NCBI RefSeq assembly: GCF_008040105.1
Contig: NZ_VRMG01000005.1
Coordinates: forward strand, 372,001-436,000
Reading direction: 5' to 3'
Origin: Lacisediminihabitans profunda
Lineage (GTDB): Bacteria; Actinomycetota; Actinomycetes; Actinomycetales; Microbacteriaceae
Length of the DNA stretch: 64,000 bases
The position numbers were made by a program, and so were the translations under genes. Below are positions 1 through 7,740 of the stretch, in pieces. The notes beneath the pieces are model-generated. The model was not told where the DNA came from. It saw nothing but the letters and a program-made list of their open reading frames with translations, and made no database searches. Position 1 is the first letter of the stretch. The number at the start of each line of letters is the position of its first letter.

Positions 1-94
1 GAGGTCGCCGACCATGGAGGGGCTCCTCGGCTCGATCATCGACCTGACGGCAGCGGCGGACGAGTCGCTCCGGGCCGCCTGGCCGGACGACTGA
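1..94 (+). CDS. 3' end of an unidentified gene (partial)
   Basis: The window opens inside an open frame that runs to a TGA at 92-94. The visible C-terminus is about 30 residues and ends in ESLRAAWPDD. An in-frame ATG at 14-16 has no convincing ribosome binding site, so the gene probably starts upstream of the window. The fragment is too short to name. Codon use fits the neighbourhood (G/C at third positions). It runs in the same direction as the sugar transporter that follows, but a promoter and operator separate the two, so it is probably not in that operon. Confidence 0.4.
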   Translation, partial: RSPTMEGLLGSIIDLTAAADESLRAAWPDD

Positions 95-173
95 GCCGGC
101 GGATCGTCTCCGGCGCACGAGCCGGTACCGCGGCTCTCGCTCGGGCGACGTAACATCCGCTGATCCACCCTTC

Positions 174-210
174 GCAACCGGTTGCATTTCGGCCCCCATC
201 GGGGTTACAT
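174..210 (+). promoter_or_regulatory. LacI-type operator overlapping the sugar-ABC promoter
   Basis: Positions 174-185 read GCAACCGGTTGC, a perfect 12-bp palindrome with the central CG typical of LacI-family operators. It overlaps a plausible -35 (TTGCAT, 182-187), which is 17 bp from a -10 (TTACAT, 205-210). A repressor bound here would block polymerase. The obvious candidate is the LacI-family protein encoded at the end of the same operon (3830-4873). Promoter boxes and operator are read directly; the regulator pairing is inference. Confidence 0.75.
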
Positions 211-259
211 TGGCCGGGCATCAGGCAAGATCCCACTGCAGCCTCAACGAGGAGGAAAC

Positions 260-1537
260 ATGAAAAAGTTTCGCCTAGTGTCCGCGGCCGGAATCGCGGT
301 CATCGGGCTTGCCCTGGCCGGCTGCTCGAGCGGAAGCCCGAGCGGCGGTTCGAGCGGCGGCCCGGCAGGCGCGAATCTCGATAGTCACGGGCCGATCACC
401 TATGTGCAGGGCAAGGACAACAGCAATGTCGTGCGGCCCCTCGTCGACAAGTGGAACGCGGCGCATCCCACCGAGAAGGTCACATTCAAGGAGCAATCCG
501 ACCAGGCCGACCAGCAGCACGATGACCTCGTGCAGCACTTCCAGGCCAAGGATCCCAACTACGACGTCGTGGACGTCGACGTGGTCTGGACCGCGGAGTT
601 CGCGGCCAAGGGCTGGCTGACCCCTCTCACCGGCAAGATGAAGCTCGACACGACCGGCCTCTTCCCCTCGGCAGTGAAGACAGCCACCTATAACAAGACG
701 CTCTTCGCGGCGCCGCAGACCTCCGACGGCGGCATGCTCTACTACCGCACCGACCTGGTGAAGACCCCGCCGAAGACGTGGGACGAGATGATGTCGATGT
801 GCAGCATCGCCAAGAGCGCAGGCATCGCCTGCTACGCGGGACAGTTCGCCAAGTATGAGGGCCTCACGGTCAACGCCTCGGAGGCGATCAACGGAGCGGG
901 TGGATCGGTGCTCGCCGCCGACGGGGTCACCCCGACCCTGACCTCGGCCGACGCCGTCAAGGGGCTCAGCCTCCTCGCCGACGCGTTCAAGAACGGCAAC
1001 ATCCCGGCGGAGGCAATCACCTACCAGGAGGAGCAGGGCCGAATCGCGTTCGAGAGCGGCAAGCTGATGTTCCTGCGCAACTGGCCGTACGTGTACGGTC
1101 TGGCGAAGTCCGATGGCAGTTCGGTCGTGAAGGACACCTTCGCGGTCGCTCCGCTCCCCGGCCTCACCGGCACCGGCGCCTCGACCCTGGGCGGGCACAA
1201 CGCGGCCATCAGCGTGTACTCGAAGCACAAGGCGACGGCGCGTGACTTCCTCACCTTCCTGGAGAGTGCCGAGACCCAGAAGTTCTTCGCGACCCAGGGT
1301 TCGCTTGCCCCGGTGCGCACGAGCCTCTACGACGATGCCGACCTCATCGCTAAGCTTCCGTATTTGCCGACCCTGAAGGAGTCGATCCTCAACGCGATCC
1401 CGCGCCCGGTGAGTCCCTTCTACCCGGCGGTCACGAAGGCGATCGAGGACAACGCATACTCGGCCCTCAAGGGGGACAAGAGCGTGAAGCAGGCGCTTAC
1501 GGATATGCAGGCCGCCATCAAAGCGGCAACGTCCTAA
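260..1537 (+). CDS. Sugar ABC transporter substrate-binding lipoprotein (CUT1/LpqY type)
   Basis: A 425-residue extracellular solute-binding protein (family 1). The N-terminus has two lysines, a hydrophobic segment and the lipobox LALAGC, so Cys20 or so is lipidated and the protein sits on the outer face of the membrane. A Gly/Ser linker follows. The body has the usual family signatures, such as a VDVVWTAEFAAKGWL-like segment near residue 110. The ATG at 260 is chosen because AGGAGG lies just upstream; an in-frame TTG at 182 would put a non-signal extension before the lipobox. It is the first gene of an operon with two permeases. It resembles trehalose/maltose binders such as LpqY, but the sugar cannot be told from sequence alone. 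Confidence 0.88.
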   Translation: MKKFRLVSAAGIAVIGLALAGCSSGSPSGGSSGGPAGANLDSHGPITYVQGKDNSNVVRPLVDKWNAAHPTEKVTFKEQSDQADQQHDDLVQHFQAKDPNYDVVDVDVVWTAEFAAKGWLTPLTGKMKLDTTGLFPSAVKTATYNKTLFAAPQTSDGGMLYYRTDLVKTPPKTWDEMMSMCSIAKSAGIACYAGQFAKYEGLTVNASEAINGAGGSVLAADGVTPTLTSADAVKGLSLLADAFKNGNIPAEAITYQEEQGRIAFESGKLMFLRNWPYVYGLAKSDGSSVVKDTFAVAPLPGLTGTGASTLGGHNAAISVYSKHKATARDFLTFLESAETQKFFATQGSLAPVRTSLYDDADLIAKLPYLPTLKESILNAIPRPVSPFYPAVTKAIEDNAYSALKGDKSVKQALTDMQAAIKAATS

Positions 1538-1555
1538 CCAGATCAGTGCTGATGC

Positions 1556-1591
1556 CCGAGCCGGAGGGATCGAACGGTCTCTCCGGCTCGG
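1556..1591 (+). repeat. Hairpin between binding-protein and permease genes
   Basis: Two perfect 11-bp inverted arms (1556-1566 and 1581-1591, core CGAGCCGGAG/CTCCGGCTCG) flank a 14-nt loop just after the binding-protein stop codon. No T-run follows. The likely effect is an attenuator or a 3' stabiliser that keeps binding-protein mRNA in excess over permease mRNA, as in malE-malF type operons. That role is inference. Confidence 0.6.
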
Positions 1592-1628
1592 CACACCGCA
1601 CCCAACGCACACCAGGCAAGGAGGCCAC

Positions 1629-2663
1629 GTGTCCGCTGTTACCGAGGTTCCGTCGAAACTGTCTCCCCCACCCGGCCGCGCGGGTGGTCGGAAGCGCGGC
1701 GGCCTGAACGAAGCCCACGGCCGTTGGGCGAGCTACCTGATCACCCCGTCGCTGGTCATCCTGGGGGTCGTCATCGGTTATCCGGTTGTCAGCGCGATCA
1801 TCATGTCGTTCCAGAAGGACGCCGGCCTCGACAAGGCGACCGGCCTCTTCGTCGCCGGCGGTTTCGCCGGGTTCTCGAACTACGCGCACTGGCTCCTGCA
1901 GCAGTGCGTCTCGACCACCGGGGTCACGTCGGCGTGCCCACCGGGCAACCTCGGCGCGCAGTTCTGGAACGCCTTCGGTACGACGTTCTTCTTCACCGCC
2001 GTGACCGTGGTGCTCGAGACCGTGATCGGCATGTGGATGGCGCTCATCATGAATCGGGCCTTTCGAGGACGCGGGCTCGTGCGCGCGGCGATCCTCGTGC
2101 CGTGGGCCATCCCCACGGCCGTGACCGCGAAGCTCTGGTACTTCATCTTCGCGTTCAACGGCATCCTCAACAGCGTGCTCGGGGCGAAGATCCTCTGGAC
2201 GAGTGACGAGTGGGCCGCGAAATTCGCGATCATCATCGCCGACACCTGGAAGACGACCCCGTTCATGGCGCTCCTGATTCTCGCCGGTCTCCAGCTCATC
2301 CCCGAGGAGGTCTACGAGGCCGGGGTGATGGACGGCGCATCGACGGTGCAGCGGTTCTTCCAATTGACCCTCCCGCTCGTGCGGCCGGCGCTCATGGTGG
2401 CAATCCTGTTCCGAGTTCTCGACGCCCTCCGCATGTTCGACCTTCCTCAGATCCTCACCGGGGGCGGTGGTGGCACCGGTAATGCCACGACGACCCTCTC
2501 GATCCTGGTCGTCGATCAGATCAGACAGGGGTTCAATAGCGCGTCGGCACTGTCGACCATCACGTTCCTCGTCATCTTCATCGTCGCCTTCCTGTTCGTG
2601 AGGTTCCTCGGAGCAAACGTCGTCCAGACCCAGGCGAACCAGCAGAAGGGCGTGCTCAAGTGA
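1629..2663 (+). CDS. Sugar ABC transporter permease, MalF-like
   Basis: A 344-residue inner-membrane permease of the CUT1 carbohydrate family. After a short cytoplasmic N-terminus rich in Pro/Arg come about six hydrophobic segments. The cytoplasmic EAA loop (YEAGVMDGASTVQRFFQLTLP, near residue 230) is the contact site for the ATPase. The GTG at 1629 has a good AAGGAGG 5 nt upstream. The stop overlaps the GTG of the next permease (GTGA), so the two are translationally coupled. It pairs with the following gene as the heterodimeric channel for the sugar delivered by the lipoprotein upstream. Confidence 0.88.
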   Translation: MSAVTEVPSKLSPPPGRAGGRKRGGLNEAHGRWASYLITPSLVILGVVIGYPVVSAIIMSFQKDAGLDKATGLFVAGGFAGFSNYAHWLLQQCVSTTGVTSACPPGNLGAQFWNAFGTTFFFTAVTVVLETVIGMWMALIMNRAFRGRGLVRAAILVPWAIPTAVTAKLWYFIFAFNGILNSVLGAKILWTSDEWAAKFAIIIADTWKTTPFMALLILAGLQLIPEEVYEAGVMDGASTVQRFFQLTLPLVRPALMVAILFRVLDALRMFDLPQILTGGGGGTGNATTTLSILVVDQIRQGFNSASALSTITFLVIFIVAFLFVRFLGANVVQTQANQQKGVLK

Positions 2664-3565
2664 CAATCGCAGCCGAACGCTCACACACCGCCGATCGGGA
2701 TCGCGCGGGTGTCGCCACCCGCGCGCGCACTCGCAAGTCGAGCGCACCGATGGTGCGAACCGTCATCAGCGCGCTTGTCATCGTGCTCTGGTGTATCGCG
2801 CCGTTCTATTGGATGATCGTGACCGCCTTTCGCGATGTCGGGTTCACCTACGACACGACCCCGTGGCCGACCCACGTCACCCTCGCGAACTTTGAGACGG
2901 CGTTCTCGACGGCGCTCGGTAACCACCTTGGGCAGGCGATGCTCAACAGCCTCTTCATCGGGGCGACGGTCACCGTCGTCGCACTGCTGTTCGGGATCTC
3001 AGCGGCCTATGCTCTCGCGAGGCTCGAATTCAAGGGCAAGGGGATTATCTCCGGAGCGATCCTCGCGGCCTCGATGTTCCCGGGCGTCGCCCTCATTACG
3101 CCGCTGTTCCAGCTCTTCACCAACATCGGCTGGATGGGCACCTACCAGGCCCTCATCATTCCGAGCATCTCGTTCGCCCTCCCGCTCACCGTGTACACGC
3201 TCACATCGTTCCTCCGGGAGATGCCGTGGGACCTCGAGGAGGCGGCCAGGATCGACGGGTGCACCCGGGTGCAGGCCTTTCGTCGAGTGATCATGCCGCT
3301 CGCGGCGCCGGCGGTGTTCACCACCGCGATCCTCGCGTTCATTTCGTCCTGGAACGAGTACCTCATCTCGAGCCAGCTTTCGAGCGACGCGACCCAGCCG
3401 GTCACGGTGGCCATCGCCGGGTTCGCCGGCAGCCAGCCCCATGTCGAGCCGTACACCGCGATCATGGCGGCGGGCACGATCGTGACGGTTCCGCTGGTGA
3501 TCCTCGTGCTCATCTTCCAGCGCAGGATCGTCGCCGGCCTCACGGCCGGCGGGGTGAAGGGCTAG
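2660..3565 (+). CDS. Sugar ABC transporter permease, MalG-like
   Basis: A 301-residue second permease subunit of the CUT1 importer. A 30-residue cytoplasmic tail precedes six predicted membrane segments, and the EAA loop (LEEAARIDGCTRVQAFRR, near residue 195) is clear. The start GTG overlaps the preceding stop by 4 bp. No ATP-binding gene follows, so the complex probably borrows a shared MsiK/SugC-type ATPase encoded elsewhere, as is usual in actinobacteria. Confidence 0.88.
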   Translation: MTIAAERSHTADRDRAGVATRARTRKSSAPMVRTVISALVIVLWCIAPFYWMIVTAFRDVGFTYDTTPWPTHVTLANFETAFSTALGNHLGQAMLNSLFIGATVTVVALLFGISAAYALARLEFKGKGIISGAILAASMFPGVALITPLFQLFTNIGWMGTYQALIIPSISFALPLTVYTLTSFLREMPWDLEEAARIDGCTRVQAFRRVIMPLAAPAVFTTAILAFISSWNEYLISSQLSSDATQPVTVAIAGFAGSQPHVEPYTAIMAAGTIVTVPLVILVLIFQRRIVAGLTAGGVKG

Positions 3566-3571
3566 CGACCG

Positions 3572-3811
3572 ATGGCGCTGAAGGCACCGACGCGCCCGAC
3601 CTACCCGGTCGACCTGGCGATCGGGTTCGTCGGATTCTTCGCGATCATGTTCTTCATCATCACGGTGGTGAGCGAGATAACCGACCAACCGGCGCTCACC
3701 TGGGCGCTCGTGCTGCTCGTGCTCGTGATCGTCCTTGCGGTGCTAGTCCGAAGGCGATCGCGCATCCTGCGCCGAGTGAAGGAGACGGCACCCGATCGGG
3801 ACCGAGTCTGA
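3572..3811 (+). CDS. Small two-helix membrane protein in the sugar operon
   Basis: A 79-residue protein with two hydrophobic helices (about residues 15-35 and 43-60) joined by a short polar loop, and a basic C-terminal tail (VRRRSRILRR). It starts 6 bp after the second permease and is co-directional, so it belongs to the same transcript. I do not recognise a family. A role as an accessory subunit of the transporter is possible but unsupported beyond position. Confidence 0.65.
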   Translation: MALKAPTRPTYPVDLAIGFVGFFAIMFFIITVVSEITDQPALTWALVLLVLVIVLAVLVRRRSRILRRVKETAPDRDRV

Positions 3812-3816
3812 TGGGA

Positions 3817-3829
3817 TAACTTGGGGATT
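3817..3829 (+). promoter_or_regulatory. -10 box for leaderless lacI-type gene
   Basis: TAACTT (3817-3822) lies 7 nt before the GTG at 3830. This spacing would place the transcription start at or next to the start codon, giving a leaderless mRNA and letting the repressor be made independently of the operon promoter. Confidence 0.5.
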
Positions 3830-4873
3830 GTGACTGGCATCCAGGAAATTGCCCGCGCGACCGGACTCTCCAAATCGACGGTCTCCCGCGCGCTCCGCGG
3901 GCTGCCAAGCGTTTCTGAGACGACGACACGGTCGGTGCAGCGGACCGCCGAACGGCTCGGCTACATCCCCTCGTCGTCGGCCGCAGGGCTGGCGACCGGC
4001 CGGACGCGCGCGATCGGCGTGCTCGTTCCCGTGATCGACCGCTGGTTCTACGTGAAGGTGCTCGAGGGCATCGACGCCCAGCTGCGCGCGGCGGGCTATG
4101 ACCTCATCCTCTACAACCTCGGCGGCCGGGGAGGAGACCGGGAGCGGGTCTTCCACCGGTCCATCTTGCGCAAGCGCGTCGACGCGCTCGTCGTGCTCTG
4201 CCTCGTCTTCGACCCGGGCGAACGCGAACAGCTTCAGGCGATGGAATACCCCGTGATCGTCGTCGGCGGCCCCGGTCCCGGGGTGCGGCACATGGGCATC
4301 GACGATCGCAAGGCCGGGTTCGCCGCGACGAGCCACCTCATAGAACTCGGCCATACGGCCATCGCCCACATCGGCGGAGAGGACGAATCTGGGCTCAACG
4401 CCGCTGTGCCGCTCGAGCGGCGGGAGGGGTTCATCGCGGCGCTTGCGGCGGCACGCATCGAGGCCCGCGATGAATGGATTGTCAACGGCGGGTTCGTGTT
4501 CGAAGGCGGCTATCGTGCGATGAAAGAGCTGCTCTCGAAGCCGGGACCGCGGCCGACCGCGGTCTTCGCGGCATCGGACGAGATGGCCTTCGGCGCCCTG
4601 GCAGCGATCGCGCAGGAGGGGCTCTCGGTTCCCGGCGACATCTCGGTGATCGGAGTGGACGGTCACCAGAACGGCGAGGTGCTCGGCCTGACGACGATCA
4701 GGCAGAACCCCTACCAGCAGGGGGTCGACGCGACACGCGTGCTGCTCGCCGAACTGGAGGGTCGGGGCCACACCGAATCCTTCGAGCCCGCCCCCTTCGA
4801 TCTCGTCCGTCGCCGTTCGACGGGGGCGCCCCGGCCGCTCGACCCGGAGGACTCGCTCGACCGGGTGCGCTGA
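3830..4873 (+). CDS. LacI-family transcriptional repressor
   Basis: A 347-residue LacI/GalR-type regulator. The N-terminal helix-turn-helix is textbook (IQEIARATGLSKSTVSRALR), followed by the hinge helix and a periplasmic-binding-protein-like sugar domain starting at IGVLVPVIDRWFY. I prefer GTG 3830 over the in-frame TTG 3821 because the HTH follows at the usual distance and a -10 box sits 7 nt upstream. It is the last gene of the sugar ABC cluster. It probably represses that cluster through the GCAACCGGTTGC palindrome at 174-185, with release on binding the transported sugar or a derivative. The ligand is unknown. Confidence 0.9.
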   Translation: MTGIQEIARATGLSKSTVSRALRGLPSVSETTTRSVQRTAERLGYIPSSSAAGLATGRTRAIGVLVPVIDRWFYVKVLEGIDAQLRAAGYDLILYNLGGRGGDRERVFHRSILRKRVDALVVLCLVFDPGEREQLQAMEYPVIVVGGPGPGVRHMGIDDRKAGFAATSHLIELGHTAIAHIGGEDESGLNAAVPLERREGFIAALAAARIEARDEWIVNGGFVFEGGYRAMKELLSKPGPRPTAVFAASDEMAFGALAAIAQEGLSVPGDISVIGVDGHQNGEVLGLTTIRQNPYQQGVDATRVLLAELEGRGHTESFEPAPFDLVRRRSTGAPRPLDPEDSLDRVR

Positions 4874-4897
4874 ATCGCGTTGGCCCGTCCCCGGCGG

Positions 4898-5971
4898 TCA
4901 GTCGCGCGGGCGGGCAGTGCGGCGACCGAGGTGGATGCCGGCCAGCATGCAGCGCACGGAACCTCCGGCGAGCTCGATGGTCGGCACGTCGAGGGGAACT
5001 ATCGACGCCGAGCGCTCGATCACCGCCACCTGGCGGCTCGTCAGGCTCGCAAGCGCCCGGGTCGACAGTGCGAGGATCAAGCCGTGCGAGCCCTCGAGTT
5101 CGAGCGCGTTCCCGGCGAACTCGCTGACCTGCTCCCTGGTCAGGGGGATGAGGTCGCGGCCCGAGTCGCTCAACCGGTCCTCGATCTCCGCGCGTCGCAC
5201 CTCGTCCACGACCAGGTCGAAACCGGCCATCGCGAACCGGGTTCCGATGCACATGAGCACGTTCGTGTGATAGATCGGCCGGCCGGCGTCATCCAGCGCG
5301 TCGAAGGCGATCGGCTCGAAGTTGAAGTGGGTGCAGAACCGCTCGAGCGCCACGGGATCCGCACGGTTCGAACGGCAGACGTACGCCACGCGGTCGAGGT
5401 GATCGAGCACCATCGCTCCCGTGCCCTCGAGGAACAGTCCGTCCTGCTCGAGCCCGGAGTAGTCGATCACATCCTGCACGCGGTATTCGCGCTTGAGCAT
5501 CTCGATGATGTCCCATCGGCGCTCCAGCCGACGGTTCGGCGACCACATCGGGTACACGGCCACGTGCCCCCCGGCGTGCGTGGAGAACCAGTTGTTGGGG
5601 AACACCGAGTCGGGGGTGAGCCCCGTGCTCAGGTCGTCGAAGAGGTGCACCTCCACGCCGTGACCGGTGAGCACCTCGTGCACGCGGGTGACCTCCGCGT
5701 ACGCGGCCCTGGCCATCTCGCCCGGCTCGGCGTCGATGCGGGCCGACTGGAAGGCATTGTCGGCCGCGGTCTGCTGGTTCACCGAGAACGCCCGCGGGCG
5801 GATCGCCACGACGGAACGAGGCGCCTGTGGCGAGTATGGCTGAGCGACTCGATCCGAGCCCGGCAGAGCGGTGATGGCGTTTCCCTTCGACGGTGCTCTC
5901 GCATCGTAGACCCCAGGCTGGGCGGCGGCCGTGTGCCGTGGCGCTGCCAAGCCGGTAGGCTGGCCCCACAA
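4898..5971 (-). CDS. ctlX: CtlX-like amidinotransferase/citrulline hydrolase family protein
   Basis: A guanidine-modifying (arginine deiminase superfamily) protein of up to 357 residues. Recognisable features are the PNNWFSTH motif near residue 130, the LEGTGAMVLD acidic motif, the conserved histidine in YHTNVLMCIG, and the catalytic cysteine in GGSVRCML near the C-terminus. This pattern matches the CtlX group annotated as citrulline-utilisation hydrolase. The start is uncertain: family similarity begins near SVVAIRPRAF. The only in-frame initiators are TTG at 5971 and 5950 and GTG at 5809, none with a good ribosome binding site, so the first 50 or so residues may not be real. It is convergent with the LacI gene and divergent from the gcv operon. 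Confidence 0.75.
   Translation of the reverse strand: MWGQPTGLAAPRHTAAAQPGVYDARAPSKGNAITALPGSDRVAQPYSPQAPRSVVAIRPRAFSVNQQTAADNAFQSARIDAEPGEMARAAYAEVTRVHEVLTGHGVEVHLFDDLSTGLTPDSVFPNNWFSTHAGGHVAVYPMWSPNRRLERRWDIIEMLKREYRVQDVIDYSGLEQDGLFLEGTGAMVLDHLDRVAYVCRSNRADPVALERFCTHFNFEPIAFDALDDAGRPIYHTNVLMCIGTRFAMAGFDLVVDEVRRAEIEDRLSDSGRDLIPLTREQVSEFAGNALELEGSHGLILALSTRALASLTSRQVAVIERSASIVPLDVPTIELAGGSVRCMLAGIHLGRRTARPRD
5956..5961 (+). promoter_or_regulatory. Probable -10 box of the gcvTHP transcript
   Basis: TAGGCT at 5956-5961 is about 30 nt before the first stem of the glycine riboswitch, a suitable place for the promoter. No convincing -35 is seen, so the call is tentative. Confidence 0.4.
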
Positions 5972-5992
5972 TCGAATATCGGGCCGCTCAAC

Positions 5993-6197
5993 GCGATGCG
6001 GGAGAGCCGGGGCACCAGTCGAACGCCGACTGCGGAACCCGGCACCGAAGGAGCAATTCTCCCCACCAATCTCTCAGGTACGTGTACCGCATCGAACAGG
6101 CCACTCTGAAAAGCAGGACTCAACGTCGACTCCTCGCCCACGGTGAAAGTCGGTCCATCGGGCCGGTGAAGCTCTCAGGCCTATGACAGAGGGGGAG
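5993..6197 (+). ncRNA. Tandem glycine riboswitch upstream of gcvT
   Basis: Two adjacent aptamers match the actinobacterial gcvT leader. Aptamer 1 opens with GCGGGAGAG at about 5998 and contains CCGAAGGAGCAA and AATCTCTCAGGTAC. Its P1 stem is formed by GATGCGG (from 5995) and CCGCATC (from about 6087). The linker and aptamer 2 contain CACTCTGAAAAGCAG, CCACGGTGAAAGTC, GGTGAAGCTCTCAGG and GACAGAGGGGGAG. Glycine-riboswitch RNAs of this class normally switch on glycine-cleavage genes when glycine is in excess. The expression platform lies in the roughly 30 nt before the GTG of gcvT, so translational control is the simpler reading. Confidence 0.93.
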
Positions 6198-6229
6198 TTC
6201 TTGGCAATCCGACCACGCTGGAGAACTCT

Positions 6230-7366
6230 GTGACCGATAGCACCCCGACCGAAAAGTACAGCCCGCTCCACCAGATCCACGTGGATGCCGGAGCGAGTTT
6301 CACCGATTTCGCCGGCTGGCAGATGCCGGTGCGTTACTCCAGCGACCTCGCCGAACATCACGCGGTGCGCACCGTGGCCGGGCTCTTCGACCTCTCCCAC
6401 ATGGCGGAGATCATCGTGACGGGACCGGGCGCCGCCGCCGCGCTCGACTATGCGCTCGCCGGCAAGATCTCGGCGATCGGGGTCGGCCAGGCCAAGTACT
6501 CCCTGCTGCTCACCCCGGACGGCGGGATCGTCGACGACGTCGTCGTCTACCGCACCCACCCGGAGCGGTTCGCCGTCGTCGCCAATGCCTCCAACCGCTT
6601 CCCGGCCGCGGCGGCACTGGCCGCGCGGGCCTCCGGATTCGACGCGACCGTCGTCGACGAGAGCGACGAGATCGCCCTCATCGCCGTGCAGGGGCCGCAG
6701 GCCCTGGCCATTGTGGAGTCGCTGACGCGGGTCGACGGTGGGCTCGTGCTGCCCGTCGCCCCTGGCGACCTCAAGTACTACTGGAGCACGCTCGGCAGCT
6801 ACCTCGGCGAGGAGGCCATGGTCGGCCGCACGGGCTACACGGGCGAGGACGGCTTCGAAATCTACGTGAGCAACGACCGGGCCGCACGGCTCTGGAACGA
6901 CCTCGTGGCGGCCGGTACCGACCGGGGCCTCGTGCCGGCCGGACTCGCGAGCCGCGACACCCTGCGCCTCGAGGCCGGCATGCCGCTCTACGGTCACGAG
7001 CTTTCGTTGCACACCTTCCCGGTGCAGGCCGGGCTCGGCCGCGTCGTGAACCTCAAGAAGGAGGGCAACTTCGTGGGCCGCGCCGCCGTCGAGGCCGGGC
7101 CACCGGAGGGCGCACGGATGCTCGTGGGCCTCCGCGCGGAGGGCAAGCGGGCGGGCCGGGCCGACTACCTCGTCTACTCGGGGGACACCGAGGTCGGCGT
7201 GATCACGAGCGGGGCGCTCAGCCCCACCCTCGGCTATCCCATCGCGATGGCCTACGTCGACCCGGGCGTCACCGAGCCGGGAACTCCACTCTTCATCGAT
7301 GTGCGCGGGACTCGCATCCCGGCCACCGTCGTCCCACTCCCCTTCTACAAGAGAGAGGCCAAATAA
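6230..7366 (+). CDS. gcvT: Glycine cleavage system T protein (aminomethyltransferase)
   Basis: A 378-residue tetrahydrofolate-dependent aminomethyltransferase. It releases ammonia from the aminomethyl-lipoyl arm of GcvH and passes the one-carbon unit to tetrahydrofolate. Family landmarks include [13 protein letters not shown] near the N-terminus, FDLSHMAEI, the [12 protein letters not shown] motif near residue 205 and [13 protein letters not shown]. Length is typical. GTG 6230 follows the glycine riboswitch and is followed within 2 bp by gcvH and then gcvP, so the three form one glycine-induced operon. Confidence 0.96.
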   Translation: MTDSTPTEKYSPLHQIHVDAGASFTDFAGWQMPVRYSSDLAEHHAVRTVAGLFDLSHMAEIIVTGPGAAAALDYALAGKISAIGVGQAKYSLLLTPDGGIVDDVVVYRTHPERFAVVANASNRFPAAAALAARASGFDATVVDESDEIALIAVQGPQALAIVESLTRVDGGLVLPVAPGDLKYYWSTLGSYLGEEAMVGRTGYTGEDGFEIYVSNDRAARLWNDLVAAGTDRGLVPAGLASRDTLRLEAGMPLYGHELSLHTFPVQAGLGRVVNLKKEGNFVGRAAVEAGPPEGARMLVGLRAEGKRAGRADYLVYSGDTEVGVITSGALSPTLGYPIAMAYVDPGVTEPGTPLFIDVRGTRIPATVVPLPFYKREAK

Positions 7367-7368
7367 CC

Positions 7369-7740
7369 ATGGCTGACCACGATTCACTGAGTTTCACCGC
7401 CGAGCACGAATGGGTGCGGGTGGATGGCGACATCGCCACCGTCGGCATCACCGCCTACGCGGCCGAGAAGCTGGGCGACGTCGTCTTCGTCGAGCTCCCG
7501 GCGGTCGGCTCGCCGGTCGCGAGCGGCACGGTCGTCGGCGAGATCGAGTCCACCAAGTCGGTCGGCGAGCTCTTCGCGCCGGTGAACGGCACCGTCACCG
7601 AGACGAACGATGCAGTGGTGGCGAGCCCCGAGCTCGTCAACAGCGACCCGTTCGGAGAGGGCTGGCTGATCAAGGTGGCCTTCACCGAGCTGCCCACGTT
7701 GTTGACGCGGGCCGAGTACACGGCGCTGGTGGGAGAGTAG
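7369..7740 (+). CDS. gcvH: Glycine cleavage system H protein (lipoyl carrier)
   Basis: A 123-residue lipoyl carrier that shuttles the methylamine group between GcvP and GcvT. The lipoylated lysine is in [16 protein letters not shown] near residue 64, the diagnostic H-protein motif. The N-terminus ([20 protein letters not shown]) is also typical. It starts 2 bp after gcvT and its stop overlaps the gcvP GTG by one base. Confidence 0.96.
   Translation: MADHDSLSFTAEHEWVRVDGDIATVGITAYAAEKLGDVVFVELPAVGSPVASGTVVGEIESTKSVGELFAPVNGTVTETNDAVVASPELVNSDPFGEGWLIKVAFTELPTLLTRAEYTALVGE

Noticed and set aside
7410-7739. Extended N-terminus of GcvP reading through gcvH
   Set aside because: It is a different frame of gcvH with no GcvP homology; GTG 7740 gives the standard N-terminus.
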